A stretch of 52,431 bases of DNA, taken from assembly GCF_027925155.1 (NCBI RefSeq), contig NZ_BSDY01000021.1, positions 1-52,431 of the forward strand. Direction: 5' to 3'. Shown here piece by piece: positions 17,452 through 26,469 of the stretch. The notes beneath the pieces were generated by a model that saw nothing but the letters and a program-made list of their open reading frames with translations, ran no database searches and was not told the origin of the DNA. The translations under genes and the position numbers were made by a program. This DNA comes from Propionigenium maris DSM 9537 (lineage in GTDB: Bacteria; Fusobacteriota; Fusobacteriia; Fusobacteriales; Fusobacteriaceae). How positions within the stretch are numbered: position 1 is the stretch's first letter; every line of letters begins with the position of its first letter.

Positions 17452-17670
17452 CTACACTCTAAAGATAAAAGCTACTACAAAGTAAAATAGTAGAGCTCCT
17501 ATAACCACCACTGGGAATATTGTTGTCATAGCTGCAATTATAAGAGCCTTCTCATCACTTCTGTCAAACCTTGTATTTTGAGAGAGGGTTCTCAGCTCCT
17601 CATTCTCCCTTCTAAGCTCCTCCCTCTTAGAAGTGAACTCCGAGGTAAAATCCTCCGATCTCTTATGCAA
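17452..17670 (-). CDS. Small coiled-coil membrane protein in opp operon
   Basis: 72 residues from a TTG start with GGGAG 7 nt upstream. The gene overlaps the end of oppF by 8 bases, so it is translated in coupling with the transporter. Residues 1-40 are charged and helical (REELRRENEELRTLSQ). Residues about 44-70 form one membrane span (IIAAMTTIFPVVVIGALLFY). I do not recognise a family. Position suggests a small accessory or regulatory subunit of the Opp complex, but this is inference. Opp operon 1 has no counterpart. Confidence 0.7.
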   Translation of the reverse strand: MHKRSEDFTSEFTSKREELRRENEELRTLSQNTRFDRSDEKALIIAAMTTIFPVVVIGALLFYFVVAFIFRV

Positions 17671-18655
17671 TCTCTGCTCCCTTATAGTGACAGGCTACAA
17701 AGTGCCCCTCTGACACCTTCTCCCACTGGGGAAGCTCAGTCTTACACCTGTCCTTGGCTATAGGACACCTCGTATGAAACTTACATCCCTCTGGAGGAGT
17801 TACGTTGGAAGGAATATCTCCCTCGAGGATGATCCTCTTCTTATTTTTAATAGCATCCAAATCCGTTTCCGGTATAGAGGAGAGGAGTGCCTTGGTGTAT
17901 GGGTGTTGCGGACTACTATAGAGATTCCTCTTAGGTGCCAGCTCCACCATATTCCCCAGATACATAACTCCTATTCTGTCGGAGATATGCTTTACCACTG
18001 AAAGATCGTGAGAGATAAAGAGATATGACATCCCAAACTCCTTCTTAAGGTCGTTAAGGAGGTTTATTACCTGAGACTGGATGGATACATCCAGAGCAGA
18101 TACAGCCTCATCACACACAACAAACTTTGGTTTCAGTGCCAGGGAACGGGCTATACCTATTCTCTGCCTCTGCCCTCCACTGAACTCGTGGGGGTATCTG
18201 TAGATCATATAGTCATCCAGCCCGCAGGTCTTCATAATCTTCTTTACATAATCCTCCAACTCTCTGGAACCGGCTTTATAGAGGCCGTGTTCCACAAGGG
18301 CTTCCCCTATGATATTTCCCACTGTCATCCTTGGATTCAGGGATGAGTAGGGATCCTGGAAGATGATCTGCATCTCCCTTCTGAGGGGTACCATCTCCTT
18401 GGTAGAGAGTTCCGTAATGTCACGGCCATCATAGATAATTCTTCCCTCTGTGGGGTTATATAATTTTAGGAGGGTTCTTCCAAAGGTGGACTTTCCACAC
18501 CCAGATTCTCCTACTATTCCTATAGTCTCCCCCTCATAGAGAGTCATATCTATCCCGTCATTGGCCTTTACAAAAAGCTTCTCTCCCGCCTTCTTCCTTC
18601 CAAGGGGAAAGTACTGCTTCAGGTTCTTAGTTTCAAGTATTATTTTTCTATCCAT
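17663..18655 (-). CDS. oppF: Oligopeptide ABC transporter ATPase OppF (operon 2)
   Basis: 330-residue ATPase. Walker A GESGCGKST, Q-loop FQDPYSSLNPRM, signature [10 protein letters not shown], Walker B FVVCDEAVSALD (Ala in place of the usual Pro after Glu) and H-loop SHDLS. The C-terminal extension includes CKFHTRCPIAKDRCKTELP. It overlaps oppD by 8 bases (ATGGATAG) and the following small gene by 8 bases. Confidence 0.95.
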   Translation of the reverse strand: MDRKIILETKNLKQYFPLGRKKAGEKLFVKANDGIDMTLYEGETIGIVGESGCGKSTFGRTLLKLYNPTEGRIIYDGRDITELSTKEMVPLRREMQIIFQDPYSSLNPRMTVGNIIGEALVEHGLYKAGSRELEDYVKKIMKTCGLDDYMIYRYPHEFSGGQRQRIGIARSLALKPKFVVCDEAVSALDVSIQSQVINLLNDLKKEFGMSYLFISHDLSVVKHISDRIGVMYLGNMVELAPKRNLYSSPQHPYTKALLSSIPETDLDAIKNKKRIILEGDIPSNVTPPEGCKFHTRCPIAKDRCKTELPQWEKVSEGHFVACHYKGAEIA

Positions 18656-19646
18656 TTCTCTTCTCCTTATGCGGGTAGAAGCACCTGATCAAGTGGTTGG
18701 GTTCTACCTCTATGAGATTTGGCTTTTCAGTTTCACACTTCTTAGTTGCAAAGTTACAACGGGGAGCAAATCTGCAGCCCACAGGAAGGTTTAACGGGTG
18801 GGGAACACTTCCCTCTATCTGATCCAGATACTCCACCTCTTCATTTAACTTTGGAATGGAGTTCAGCAGCCCCTCTTTATATGGATGGGAGTACTGTGAT
18901 TCCTTGGAGAAAAGGATCTCCACAGGAGCCTTCTCAACCGCTTCTCCAGTATACATTACCACTACATCATCAGCCAGCTCAGCAATAGCTCCCAGGTCGT
19001 GGGTAATAAAGAGCACCGCTGTATTGTGCTTCCTCTTCAGATCATTCATAAGCTTAAATATCTGTGCCTGGATAGTTACATCCAGGGCTGTTGTAGGCTC
19101 ATCTGCTATAAGAAGCTTTGGCTCACATGCCAGGGCCATTGCTATCATCACCCTCTGTCTCATTCCTCCAGAGAGCTGATATGGATAGGTGTGCACTACC
19201 TCCTCCGGGTTGGGTATCTTCACCTCTCTAAGAAGTTCCACAGACCTCTCCCAGGCCTCCTTCTTATTCATCCCCTGGTGGAGGATAAGAGGTTCACTGA
19301 GCTGCCTTCCTATCTTGAATACAGGGTTAAGACTTGTCATAGGCTCCTGAAATATCATGGAGATTTCATTTCCCCTTATACTTCTCATCTCATCTTCGGA
19401 AAGGTCTACAATATCCCTTCCGTCAAACATTATGCTTCCCTTTACTATCTCTCCCGGTTCCTCGATGAGCTTTAATATACTAAATGAGGTGATGGATTTT
19501 CCGGAACCTGATTCCCCTACAACTCCCAGAGTTCTTCCAGGCTGGATCTCCATATCCACACCATTTACTGCCTTTATCGTTCCCTTATTGGTAAAGAAAT
19601 AGGTATGCAGATTTCTTATTTCCAGTAGGTTTTTTTGCATATGCAT
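18648..19646 (-). CDS. oppD: Oligopeptide ABC transporter ATPase OppD (operon 2)
   Basis: 332 residues. Walker A GESGSGKSI, Q-loop FQEPMTSLNP, signature LSGGMRQRVM, Walker [13 protein letters not shown] and H-loop THDLG. The C-terminal CRFAPRCNFATKKCETEKP motif is present. The start is immediately after the oppC stop, behind AGGAGATGTAG. A second in-frame ATG lies two codons on. Confidence 0.95.
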   Translation of the reverse strand: MHMQKNLLEIRNLHTYFFTNKGTIKAVNGVDMEIQPGRTLGVVGESGSGKSITSFSILKLIEEPGEIVKGSIMFDGRDIVDLSEDEMRSIRGNEISMIFQEPMTSLNPVFKIGRQLSEPLILHQGMNKKEAWERSVELLREVKIPNPEEVVHTYPYQLSGGMRQRVMIAMALACEPKLLIADEPTTALDVTIQAQIFKLMNDLKRKHNTAVLFITHDLGAIAELADDVVVMYTGEAVEKAPVEILFSKESQYSHPYKEGLLNSIPKLNEEVEYLDQIEGSVPHPLNLPVGCRFAPRCNFATKKCETEKPNLIEVEPNHLIRCFYPHKEKRNG

Positions 19647-20696
19647 CTACATCTCCTCCTTGGATATCATTACATCCTTAACTGTTCCCTTTTTTCCCCT
19701 TAGCTTCTGCTCCTTCTTCATGAGCTTCTCTCTTCTCTTCTTCTCCTTGAGTCTGGCCTTCTGCTCCTTACTCATATACTGTGACTTAGGATCCACTGCA
19801 TCCCTCAGTCCCTCTCCCACAAGGTTGATACTCATGATAAGGGAGAAGAGAGCAAACCCAGGAAATACCCATGTCCACCAGTACTTTGTCATAACTACTG
19901 CATCCTGAGCTGCCACACTTAGAAGCCTTCCCCAGGTAGGGATAGGTTCAGTTACAGAGAGACCCAGGTAGGAAAGGGATGACTCTGAAAGTATTGCCCC
20001 TGCAAAGGTTAAGGTTCCACTTACAATTACATATGTCAGTACGTTGGGAATAAGGTGTCTGGTGATCTGATGGTAGCTGCTTATCCCCAGAGCCTTTGTT
20101 GCCAGAATAAACTCCTGCTCCCTGAGAGAGAGTATCTGACCCCTTACCATCCTTGCCAGACCAGTCCATCTGAGAGATCCCAGGATAAAGATTATAAGGT
20201 AGAGTCTTAGGTGTGCATCCAGATCTGCAAATATAGCAGAGATAGTCATGGCTATAGCAAGGAATGGAAAGGAGGAAACAATCTCCGTCCCCCTCATAAT
20301 GATACTGTCTATCTTTCCGCCGAAGAACCCTGCAATGGCCCCGATGGATACCCCTATAAATACAGACATAAATGTAGAGAGGATACCAACCTGTATAGAT
20401 ATCCAACCTCCCTCTAGAACTCTAAGGAAGAGATCCCTTCCCTGGCCATCTGTTCCAAAGATATGCTCCATACTGGGAGCCATATACTTCTTGTCCATAT
20501 ATACCTTAGCCAGGTTATATCCACTGAAATTGATATAAAAGTGTGTCACAGTAATTATCGCAACAAGAAATATAAGAAGGCACAGCCCAAACATCGCCAG
20601 CTTGTTGTGTTTGAACTTAATCATAATTTGTTTGGTAGGGGAGATGATCTTCTCATGCTCCCTGCTTAACTTGTCATTACTCACAGCAGTACTCAT
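19647..20696 (-). CDS. oppC: Oligopeptide ABC transporter permease OppC (operon 2)
   Basis: 349-residue inner-membrane permease with the OppC N-domain and EAA loop (EQEFILATKALGISSYHQ). It ends in a long, very basic cytoplasmic tail after VDPKSQYM (about 40 residues rich in Lys, Arg and Glu), which the OppC of operon 1 lacks. The tail could bind the ATPases, lipid or the small downstream protein; function unknown. The start overlaps the oppB stop by one base (TAATG). Confidence 0.94.
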   Translation of the reverse strand: MSTAVSNDKLSREHEKIISPTKQIMIKFKHNKLAMFGLCLLIFLVAIITVTHFYINFSGYNLAKVYMDKKYMAPSMEHIFGTDGQGRDLFLRVLEGGWISIQVGILSTFMSVFIGVSIGAIAGFFGGKIDSIIMRGTEIVSSFPFLAIAMTISAIFADLDAHLRLYLIIFILGSLRWTGLARMVRGQILSLREQEFILATKALGISSYHQITRHLIPNVLTYVIVSGTLTFAGAILSESSLSYLGLSVTEPIPTWGRLLSVAAQDAVVMTKYWWTWVFPGFALFSLIMSINLVGEGLRDAVDPKSQYMSKEQKARLKEKKRREKLMKKEQKLRGKKGTVKDVMISKEEM

Positions 20697-21727
20697 TATT
20701 TGATCCTCCTCTCTCTTATTCTAGGGTCAACTATTGCATATCCTATATCTATAAACAGGTTAGCAAATAGTGTCAGAACAGCGTAGAATAAGAGAACTGT
20801 TGAAAGAACTCCCCTGTCCTTAAATGTATAGGCCTGGTTCATCAGATATCCCATCCCCGGCCACGCAAATATCTTCTCAACTATGATAGATCCCCCAAAG
20901 AGAGCGGGAATCCAGAATCCAATAATTGTAATTACTGGAATAAGGGCGTTCTGGAAGGCATGCTGATATATCACTACCTTCTCTGAAAGTCCCTTAGCCC
21001 TTGAGGTCCTTATATAATCCGCCTTCAATACCTCTATCATGGCATTTCTTATATACCTCACAAGGCTCGCCAGGGAGGATAGTACGATTACAGTTACCGG
21101 CAGTATCAGATACATAAAATCAGGTCTTATCCCCCTAGGATCTCTCATTCCTGAAAATGGAAGCACTCTAAAAGTAGCTGCAAATAATAGTACCAGAAGA
21201 AGAGCCATAAAAAATGATGGCAGGGAGATCCCTATCATGGAAAATACTGTTACACTCTTATCATATGTTGAGTTTTTCTTCACAGCTGATTTAATACCAA
21301 TCGGTATAGCTATTAAGAAAGCAAGAATAAAACCAAAGATATTTACCTTAAAGGAGTTTTTAATATAGGTTCCGATAAACTCATTTATAGGCTTATTTAG
21401 TGCAACAGAGTAACCAAAGTTTCCTGTGAGGATATCCTTCCACCAGAGAAAGTATCTCACTATAATAGGCTTGTTGTATCCCAGAGTTATTCTCATAGTT
21501 TCCACATACTGGGCTCTTTCTACCTCGGTCATGCTGGCTGTTGTTTCTGGGTTTATCATTGCAAGTACCGGATCCCCAGGCATCAGCTCTATCAGGCCAA
21601 AAATAGCTATAGAGATAATAATAGTTACAGGAAGAAGGTGTACTATTCTGTTTCCTATATACTTGCAGTAGGGAAAAATCATGTCAAAGATTTCTTGAAG
21701 TCTTCCGTGCCTTTTACTTTTGTCCAT
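20696..21727 (-). CDS. oppB: Oligopeptide ABC transporter permease OppB (operon 2)
   Basis: 343 residues from the ATG at 21727, which is well spaced from GGAGG; an ATG four codons earlier overlaps that site. Hydrophobic N-terminal span, LMPGDPVLAMINPET and the EAA loop ADYIRTSRAKGLSEKVV identify OppB/DppB. It has the same gene order as operon 1 (A-B-C-D-F), so the two loci are ancient paralogues rather than a recent duplication. Confidence 0.94.
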   Translation of the reverse strand: MDKSKRHGRLQEIFDMIFPYCKYIGNRIVHLLPVTIIISIAIFGLIELMPGDPVLAMINPETTASMTEVERAQYVETMRITLGYNKPIIVRYFLWWKDILTGNFGYSVALNKPINEFIGTYIKNSFKVNIFGFILAFLIAIPIGIKSAVKKNSTYDKSVTVFSMIGISLPSFFMALLLVLLFAATFRVLPFSGMRDPRGIRPDFMYLILPVTVIVLSSLASLVRYIRNAMIEVLKADYIRTSRAKGLSEKVVIYQHAFQNALIPVITIIGFWIPALFGGSIIVEKIFAWPGMGYLMNQAYTFKDRGVLSTVLLFYAVLTLFANLFIDIGYAIVDPRIRERRIK

Positions 21728-21744
21728 ATTATCCTCCATAGAAT

Positions 21745-21769
21745 AGAGAGGGAGGTTTCCCTCCCCTCT
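21745..21769 (-). terminator. Intercistronic hairpin between oppA and oppB
   Basis: AGAGAGGGAGG/CCTCCCCTCT stem without a following T-run. Such hairpins behind a binding-protein gene usually let the SBP be made in excess over the permease. Confidence 0.55.
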
Positions 21770-21792
21770 ACTCCCATCTTATTCATTCTCAG

Positions 21793-23550
21793 TTATTTTT
21801 TGATCTTAGCCTTAACAATAGCATACGGCCACTGCCATAGGGCATTTGTCTCAAAGTCCTCCAACTTGTTGTTGTAAGCATCATAGTAGTTGTTAGAGTA
21901 TAGAGGCAGCTGTGGAAGATCCTCATTTATTGACACTATCCACTCTCTCCAGTACTTCTTGTACTTAGTAACACCCTCATCTGTAGTTGCATTGGAGAAT
22001 CTGATCTTATCCAGAAGCTCCTCATTACTTGCATATCTGTTACTGTTTGTAGAAGCTCCCTGACCAAATGGAAGGATCTTAGTTGAAGACCAGTTTGCAT
22101 ATGGGTTATACTTCAGAGCGTAGCTTGTTCCCCCTGTAAACATGTGATACTTTCTCTCAGTGGCAGAGATATTTCCATATAGGTGGCTTGCCATTACAGA
22201 CCAGTCGATAACCTCTACGTTTACCTTTATTCCAAACTCCTCCTGAACTTCCTTAGTAAGAGTAAGGTTTATAGCATCTGTCCAAGATGAAGTGATAGCC
22301 AGGTTAAGAGTAAGAACCTCTCCATCCCACAGGTATCTTCCATCAGCATCCTTTGTTAGCTTTGCATACTCACCCTCTGTCTTCTCTGCAGCAAGGTCTA
22401 ATAGCTCATGAGCCTTTGCCAGGTTAGCTTCCTTGTTCCAGCTTCCATCATTATTTAGAATATCGTAGTTTTTAAGAGTCTTTTCAAAAGCTCCCTCTGT
22501 TCCAAAGCTTTCCCCCTTATCATACATCATCCACATATTTCTAGAGTATGGGGCATTGGAAGAGATCCCATAGTTCCCTAGGAAAAGGTTTCTGAACTTC
22601 ACTCTGTTGAACTCATAGGCAAATGCCTTACGAACCTCTGGTAGCTGTACTGGTCCATAATCGCAATGGAAGGTAATCTGTCCTCCTCCGTGACGATAGT
22701 AATCATTTGTGGCAATACTCTCATCCTCTTTTACTGCATCTATCTTTGTATCCTTAATAATTCCAGTAAGAGCATCTACCTCTCCAGTAAGAAGCTGAGT
22801 TACCTCAGTTTCACTTGGAACATTCTGAACAATTAGAGTTGGGATGCTTGGTTTATCCCCGTGAGCATCTCCCTGGAAGTTCTCATTTATAACAAGCTTT
22901 ACAAACTGAGACTCCACATACTCCTCTATCTTATATGGTCCATACCCTATAGGAGAGCTGATATTAGCCTTTACCCACTGCTGAATAGTTATTCCATCCT
23001 TTGCAGCTCCCTCTGAAATAATCTTGGAGTTCATGATATAAGGTGTATGAAATGCAGATTCATCGATAGTAAACACCATCTCCTTAAGGGTAAATGTAGC
23101 TGTATTAGCTTCCTCATCTATCTCAACCTTTTCTATATACTGATCTAAGCTGGATGTTCCCCCTGTATCCTGAAGAGCCTTCTTATCCATATAGAAATCA
23201 TAGGTAAACTTTACATCCTTTACTGTTAGAGGATCCCCATTGGAAAACTTTAGTCCCTCCTTTAGCTTAAATACCCATACATCATCTATATCCTTTGATG
23301 GATCCGACTTTAGTGTTGTTCTATTCTCAACAAGTGGTGAGATCACAAGGTTTCCCTCATTTGTAGGTGCCATAAGACCATAACCCCATACAAGCCTTCT
23401 GATGTTGTTGTCATAGGATGAGTTTGTCCACCCGTTGTAAAAGTCCCCGTTAAAGTTTGAAGTTCCCATTACAAATACCTCGGGCTTCGATCCACATGAA
23501 GCCATTAAAGTAGTCAATGCAATGAGAACCAGTAAAAATAGTTTTTTCAT
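21793..23550 (-). CDS. oppA: Peptide ABC transporter substrate-binding lipoprotein (operon 2)
   Basis: 585-residue SBP_bac_5 lipoprotein with lipobox LMASC (Cys near 19). Family blocks include WVFKLKEGLKFSNGDPLTVKDVKFTYDF, split here by residues typical of dipeptide/oligopeptide binders, and FAYEFNRVKFRNLFLGNYG. It is only distantly similar to the two OppA copies of operon 1, so a different peptide or other ligand range is likely. The ATG follows GGGGAGGAGAG. It is the first gene of the operon. Confidence 0.92.
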   Translation of the reverse strand: MKKLFLLVLIALTTLMASCGSKPEVFVMGTSNFNGDFYNGWTNSSYDNNIRRLVWGYGLMAPTNEGNLVISPLVENRTTLKSDPSKDIDDVWVFKLKEGLKFSNGDPLTVKDVKFTYDFYMDKKALQDTGGTSSLDQYIEKVEIDEEANTATFTLKEMVFTIDESAFHTPYIMNSKIISEGAAKDGITIQQWVKANISSPIGYGPYKIEEYVESQFVKLVINENFQGDAHGDKPSIPTLIVQNVPSETEVTQLLTGEVDALTGIIKDTKIDAVKEDESIATNDYYRHGGGQITFHCDYGPVQLPEVRKAFAYEFNRVKFRNLFLGNYGISSNAPYSRNMWMMYDKGESFGTEGAFEKTLKNYDILNNDGSWNKEANLAKAHELLDLAAEKTEGEYAKLTKDADGRYLWDGEVLTLNLAITSSWTDAINLTLTKEVQEEFGIKVNVEVIDWSVMASHLYGNISATERKYHMFTGGTSYALKYNPYANWSSTKILPFGQGASTNSNRYASNEELLDKIRFSNATTDEGVTKYKKYWREWIVSINEDLPQLPLYSNNYYDAYNNKLEDFETNALWQWPYAIVKAKIKK

Positions 23551-23610
23551 AAAAATACTCTCCTCCCCTTTTTCTCCATTTTTTTCAATAATTAAATATT
23601 CTGTATTATT

Positions 23611-23641
23611 TATATAGCTCCATCTATATACCCTTTGTCAA
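23611..23641 (-). promoter_or_regulatory. Promoter of opp operon 2
   Basis: Minus-strand TTGACA (23641-23636), a 19-nt spacer and TATATA (23616-23611), inside the same TTGACAAAGGGTA-N6-TGGAGC-TATATAAATA block as at 14779-14809. From 23650 to 23960 upstream the DNA is AT-rich with no visible gene. Confidence 0.7.
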
Positions 23642-23966
23642 ATAAAAAACACTTACACCTTCACCGGCTATTTTTCAACTGCCTTTTTAATCTCAACAAA
23701 TCATTTTTACATAATTAGAACTAAAGATCACTTTTGTTATCTAAAAAAATAAAACGTTCATTATTAAAATATTATTTTAATTAACGTAAAAAAAGAACAA
23801 TTTTATACCTTTATTTGAATTTATCAACTTTTAAAATTAACTATCCTACCCTACTTTTTATTAAAAGTTGTCCATAATTCTGACCTTTCTGTATATTTTT
23901 AACAAAACCACCAATTACGAACACTTGTAGTTAAAAAATAGTCTCCAAATTAATAAAATAAAAAAA

Positions 23967-24002
23967 AGAGGCCTCCAAAGCTCTGTTGCTTTGGAGGCCT
24001 CT
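23967..24002 (-). terminator. Strong terminator of the 45-residue ORF
   Basis: 14-bp perfect stem AGAGGCCTCCAAAG/CTTTGGAGGCCTCT with an 8-nt loop, followed on the minus strand by TTTTTTTATTTTA. Confidence 0.9.
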
Positions 24003-24018
24003 CTAAAAAACTTTTCAA

Positions 24019-24156
24019 TTAAAATATGTCTAGCATAAGATCCTGATGACTGAACCTTTTTCCATCGATTATGATGTCATCTCCCTCTAAATCAAATGGG
24101 GAAATTAAAAGCTGGTCCTCTACTCTGTGTAAAATTTCCATTACCTCTCTACTCAT
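24019..24156 (-). CDS. Small acidic protein, 45 residues
   Basis: Read directly from the sequence: begins MSREVMEILHRVEDQLL and ends SHQDLMLDIF. The ATG follows GGAAGGTG 8 nt upstream, and a very strong terminator lies 17 bp after the stop. Both argue for a real gene despite its size. The protein is acidic, without signal or membrane segment. The family is not recognised. It is transcribed toward opp operon 2 but closed off by its terminator. Confidence 0.6.
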   Translation of the reverse strand: MSREVMEILHRVEDQLLISPFDLEGDDIIIDGKRFSHQDLMLDIF

Positions 24157-24494
24157 GGTGAAACACCTTCCTTATATATAAAAATTAATAATTAAATACT
24201 CCCACTTCCTTGTTACGAGAGGATTATATAACTCTTTTTCAATAATGTAAACTAAAAAAGTTTGATTTTTTAGTATTTTTTTTACTTTTATACCATTTTA
24301 ATGCAGAAGAAGTTCCGTTTATCTCCAACTTGATCTATAAGCGTTTTAAGCGTCTAAAAACAGGCTTACTTTATATAATTTGGGGAGATTATACTTCTTT
24401 TATATGATCTTTCTTCTAATTATTTAATGGATTTATCCTTAAATGCGATCACCATCTAAACAAGTATTTTCAAGGCTTAGAGAGAAGCACCCCT

Positions 24495-24533
24495 TCTATC
24501 TACAGGGTATATATGTCTGCTCTTGTAGATAGA
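24495..24533 (+). promoter_or_regulatory. Inverted repeat upstream of pseudopilin gene
   Basis: Perfect 10-bp inverted repeat TCTATCTACA ... TGTAGATAGA with a 19-nt loop, ending 23 bp before the -35 box of the pseudopilin promoter. Could be an operator or the end of an upstream transcript. The rest of 24160-24490 shows no gene. Confidence 0.4.
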
Positions 24534-24556
24534 TCTCCATAATATTTCCTTAGTTG

Positions 24557-24585
24557 TTGACTAAAAAACATATCTTCACTATAAT
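24557..24585 (+). promoter_or_regulatory. Sigma-70-type promoter of pseudopilin gene
   Basis: TTGACT (24557-24562), a 17-nt spacer and TATAAT (24580-24585), 39 bp before the start codon. Confidence 0.75.
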
Positions 24586-24624
24586 AATCAGATATATACT
24601 AATTTTATTCATGATGGAGGAGTT

Positions 24625-25515
24625 ATGAAAAAAGCTTTTACTTTAATTGAATTGATGGTAGTCATTGCTATCATTGGAATATTAACTGCCATTGCCCTGC
24701 CCCGGTTTGCAGATATTACCGATAGTGCCAGGGTAGCCCAGGTACAGGGAAATCTTGCAAATCTGAGAACAACCATCGGGATGTTCTACGCCAAGACCGA
24801 CAGCTATCCTACCTATGAGGAGGCTGCTACACTCAGCAAGAGCGATAGTATATCAGATATCTCACCTGAAGGAGACCTCTCTGAAAAGTTTGCAGAGTTC
24901 TACTCAAGATCTACCATGCCAACTACCCCGGCAGGGACTATAAAGATTGGAGGAGAGAAGGGGAACGCTCTCGCTGAAAGTAACAGGGTAGTAGCTGAGA
25001 GAAACAATAACGGAGGATGGCTCTATATAGAGGAGAGGGGAGAGATCTATGCTAACCTCATAGACGGAAACTATACTGGGAATCCTGAAACCGAAGTTTG
25101 GCAGGAGGAGAGCATAGATGATGGGGGAGGAGTAAATCCTGACAGTCCCAATGTCCCCACTGGACCAGGAGACTGGGGAGATTTTATAGACCAGGATAAT
25201 ACCAGCTTAGAAGATCCACAAAAAATTGGTTTTGATACAAAGTGGGTAGGAAGTGGGAAGTCTATGATCACTCTTAATGATAGAGATGATAGAGAATGGG
25301 ATAAGTTTTATGTTTATGACGAAAATGGAAATATGGTTCCCAATCCCGAGAGTGAGGATGGTTCATATAACTATGGAGAAGGGGCTGTAGTAGCCTCCGA
25401 TGACAGGTATATTGTTGTTTTGAAAAATTCAGAAACCGACGAATACCTTTATTCATACATAAGAAATGTTAACTCTTGGGAAAACATGGTGGACCCTGGA
25501 GATGTTTTCAATTAA
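24625..25515 (+). CDS. Type IV pilin / pseudopilin-like protein
   Basis: Secreted or membrane-anchored pilin-like subunit, 296 residues. The short leader MKKA precedes the processing and methylation site FTLIE (A before F instead of the usual G), followed by the hydrophobic helix LMVVIAIIGILTAIALP. Prepilin peptidase would cleave after Ala4. After LANLRTTIGMFYAKTDSYPT (like GspG-type pseudopilins) comes a long acidic C-terminal region. This has a Pro/Gly/Asp-rich linker (near 165-195) and a Tyr/Asp-rich end of no recognised family. The gene stands alone: no assembly ATPase, platform protein or prepilin peptidase is in the window, so the machinery must be elsewhere. ATG behind GGAGGAGTT. Confidence 0.85.
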   Translation: MKKAFTLIELMVVIAIIGILTAIALPRFADITDSARVAQVQGNLANLRTTIGMFYAKTDSYPTYEEAATLSKSDSISDISPEGDLSEKFAEFYSRSTMPTTPAGTIKIGGEKGNALAESNRVVAERNNNGGWLYIEERGEIYANLIDGNYTGNPETEVWQEESIDDGGGVNPDSPNVPTGPGDWGDFIDQDNTSLEDPQKIGFDTKWVGSGKSMITLNDRDDREWDKFYVYDENGNMVPNPESEDGSYNYGEGAVVASDDRYIVVLKNSETDEYLYSYIRNVNSWENMVDPGDVFN

Positions 25516-25540
25516 AAAAGGAGCTTTTTAAGCTCCTTTT
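25516..25540. terminator. Bidirectional terminator
   Basis: AAAAGGAGCTT/AAGCTCCTTTT stem with A-run and T-run. It closes the convergent pseudopilin and lipoprotein genes; its right arm overlaps the end of the lipoprotein coding region. Confidence 0.85.
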
Positions 25541-26073
25541 TTCTTTAGATACTCCTCATAGATCAACCTGTAGGATATTCTCCTGTTTCTGTCCACAACC
25601 ATAGTATTTCTCTCTCCCCTGTAGTCTGTGAACTTCACCCTGATCTCCCTGGCTGAGGACAGCCTCTCCAGCAAATCTTCATCTATCTCTATATCAAACT
25701 TCTCTACTACCTCTCCGCTATCCCTTTTTACAACATGGGACCTTTCAAAGAGAAGGTAGTAGGTATACTCATCCTCATCAGCTATAATGGTCATAAGCTT
25801 AAGGGAACCATTCCCTCCGAGTTTATGTCTTCTTATCTCAAGACCTATATGACTTTCTCCAGATTCTCCCTCTGCTATATAGGGTAGTACCTCATCCCTG
25901 GAAAAAATCCTTAATGAAGATCTCTCCCCCCTTACCCTTACCCTGTCATCCTCATAGGTCAGATATCTTTCCTTAGCATAGTTCCCCTGAGCATCCAGAT
26001 GCTCCCTCTCCTGAGTTCCTGTACACCCCGTTACAACAAGAAGTAATATAATTGCACCAAATATCCTTTTCAT
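25528..26073 (-). CDS. Putative lipoprotein, unknown family
   Basis: 181 residues from the ATG at 26073 behind GAGGTGAG. The signal peptide ends with the lipobox VVTGC, followed by TGTQEREHLD. The mature part is charged (rich in Glu, Arg, Asp), with repeated beta-strand-like segments such as YTYYLLFERSHVV and DRNRRISYRLIY. No domain is recognised. Predicted periplasmic, lipid-anchored. Confidence 0.75.
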   Translation of the reverse strand: MKRIFGAIILLLVVTGCTGTQEREHLDAQGNYAKERYLTYEDDRVRVRGERSSLRIFSRDEVLPYIAEGESGESHIGLEIRRHKLGGNGSLKLMTIIADEDEYTYYLLFERSHVVKRDSGEVVEKFDIEIDEDLLERLSSAREIRVKFTDYRGERNTMVVDRNRRISYRLIYEEYLKKKGA

Positions 26074-26089
26074 TCTACTCACCTCTGTC

Positions 26090-26447
26090 AAGCAACTAAC
26101 CAGTCAACAATTCCATAAGTCCCCTCTTACTTAACCTGGGAACCTTTAAATAACTTTTTTAACATTAAATATAACATCTCTTTGTGCATTCCTCTTCCAT
26201 CAATTAGCTCCAGATAGTCTATCTCTCAGACCTCTTTTGACTACCATCTGTATTTCTTTTCTACTACAATACTACCATAATATCCCAGGGTAAAGTCAAG
26301 CTAAGCCATATAGCAGTACTTTTATCATCACATAAGAGTCTTAGCTCCACTTAATATCTTTTAATATTTAAAGGATATGCTCTACCTATCTACTCTACAC
26401 CATCTCAGGAAATATTTTAATGACATCTTGCGTATCTTGAAATAAAA
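26090..26447. other. Intergenic stretch without visible gene
   Basis: About 360 bp of AT-rich DNA between the lipoprotein start and the dapF terminator. No ORF with a ribosome site and no repeat family member seen. Confidence 0.5.
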
Positions 26448-26469
26448 AAAGACAGCTTAAGCTGTCTTT
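26448..26469 (-). terminator. Terminator of dapF
   Basis: Perfect palindrome AAAGACAGCTT/AAGCTGTCTTT immediately after the dapF stop, followed by TTTTATTTC on the minus strand. Confidence 0.8.
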
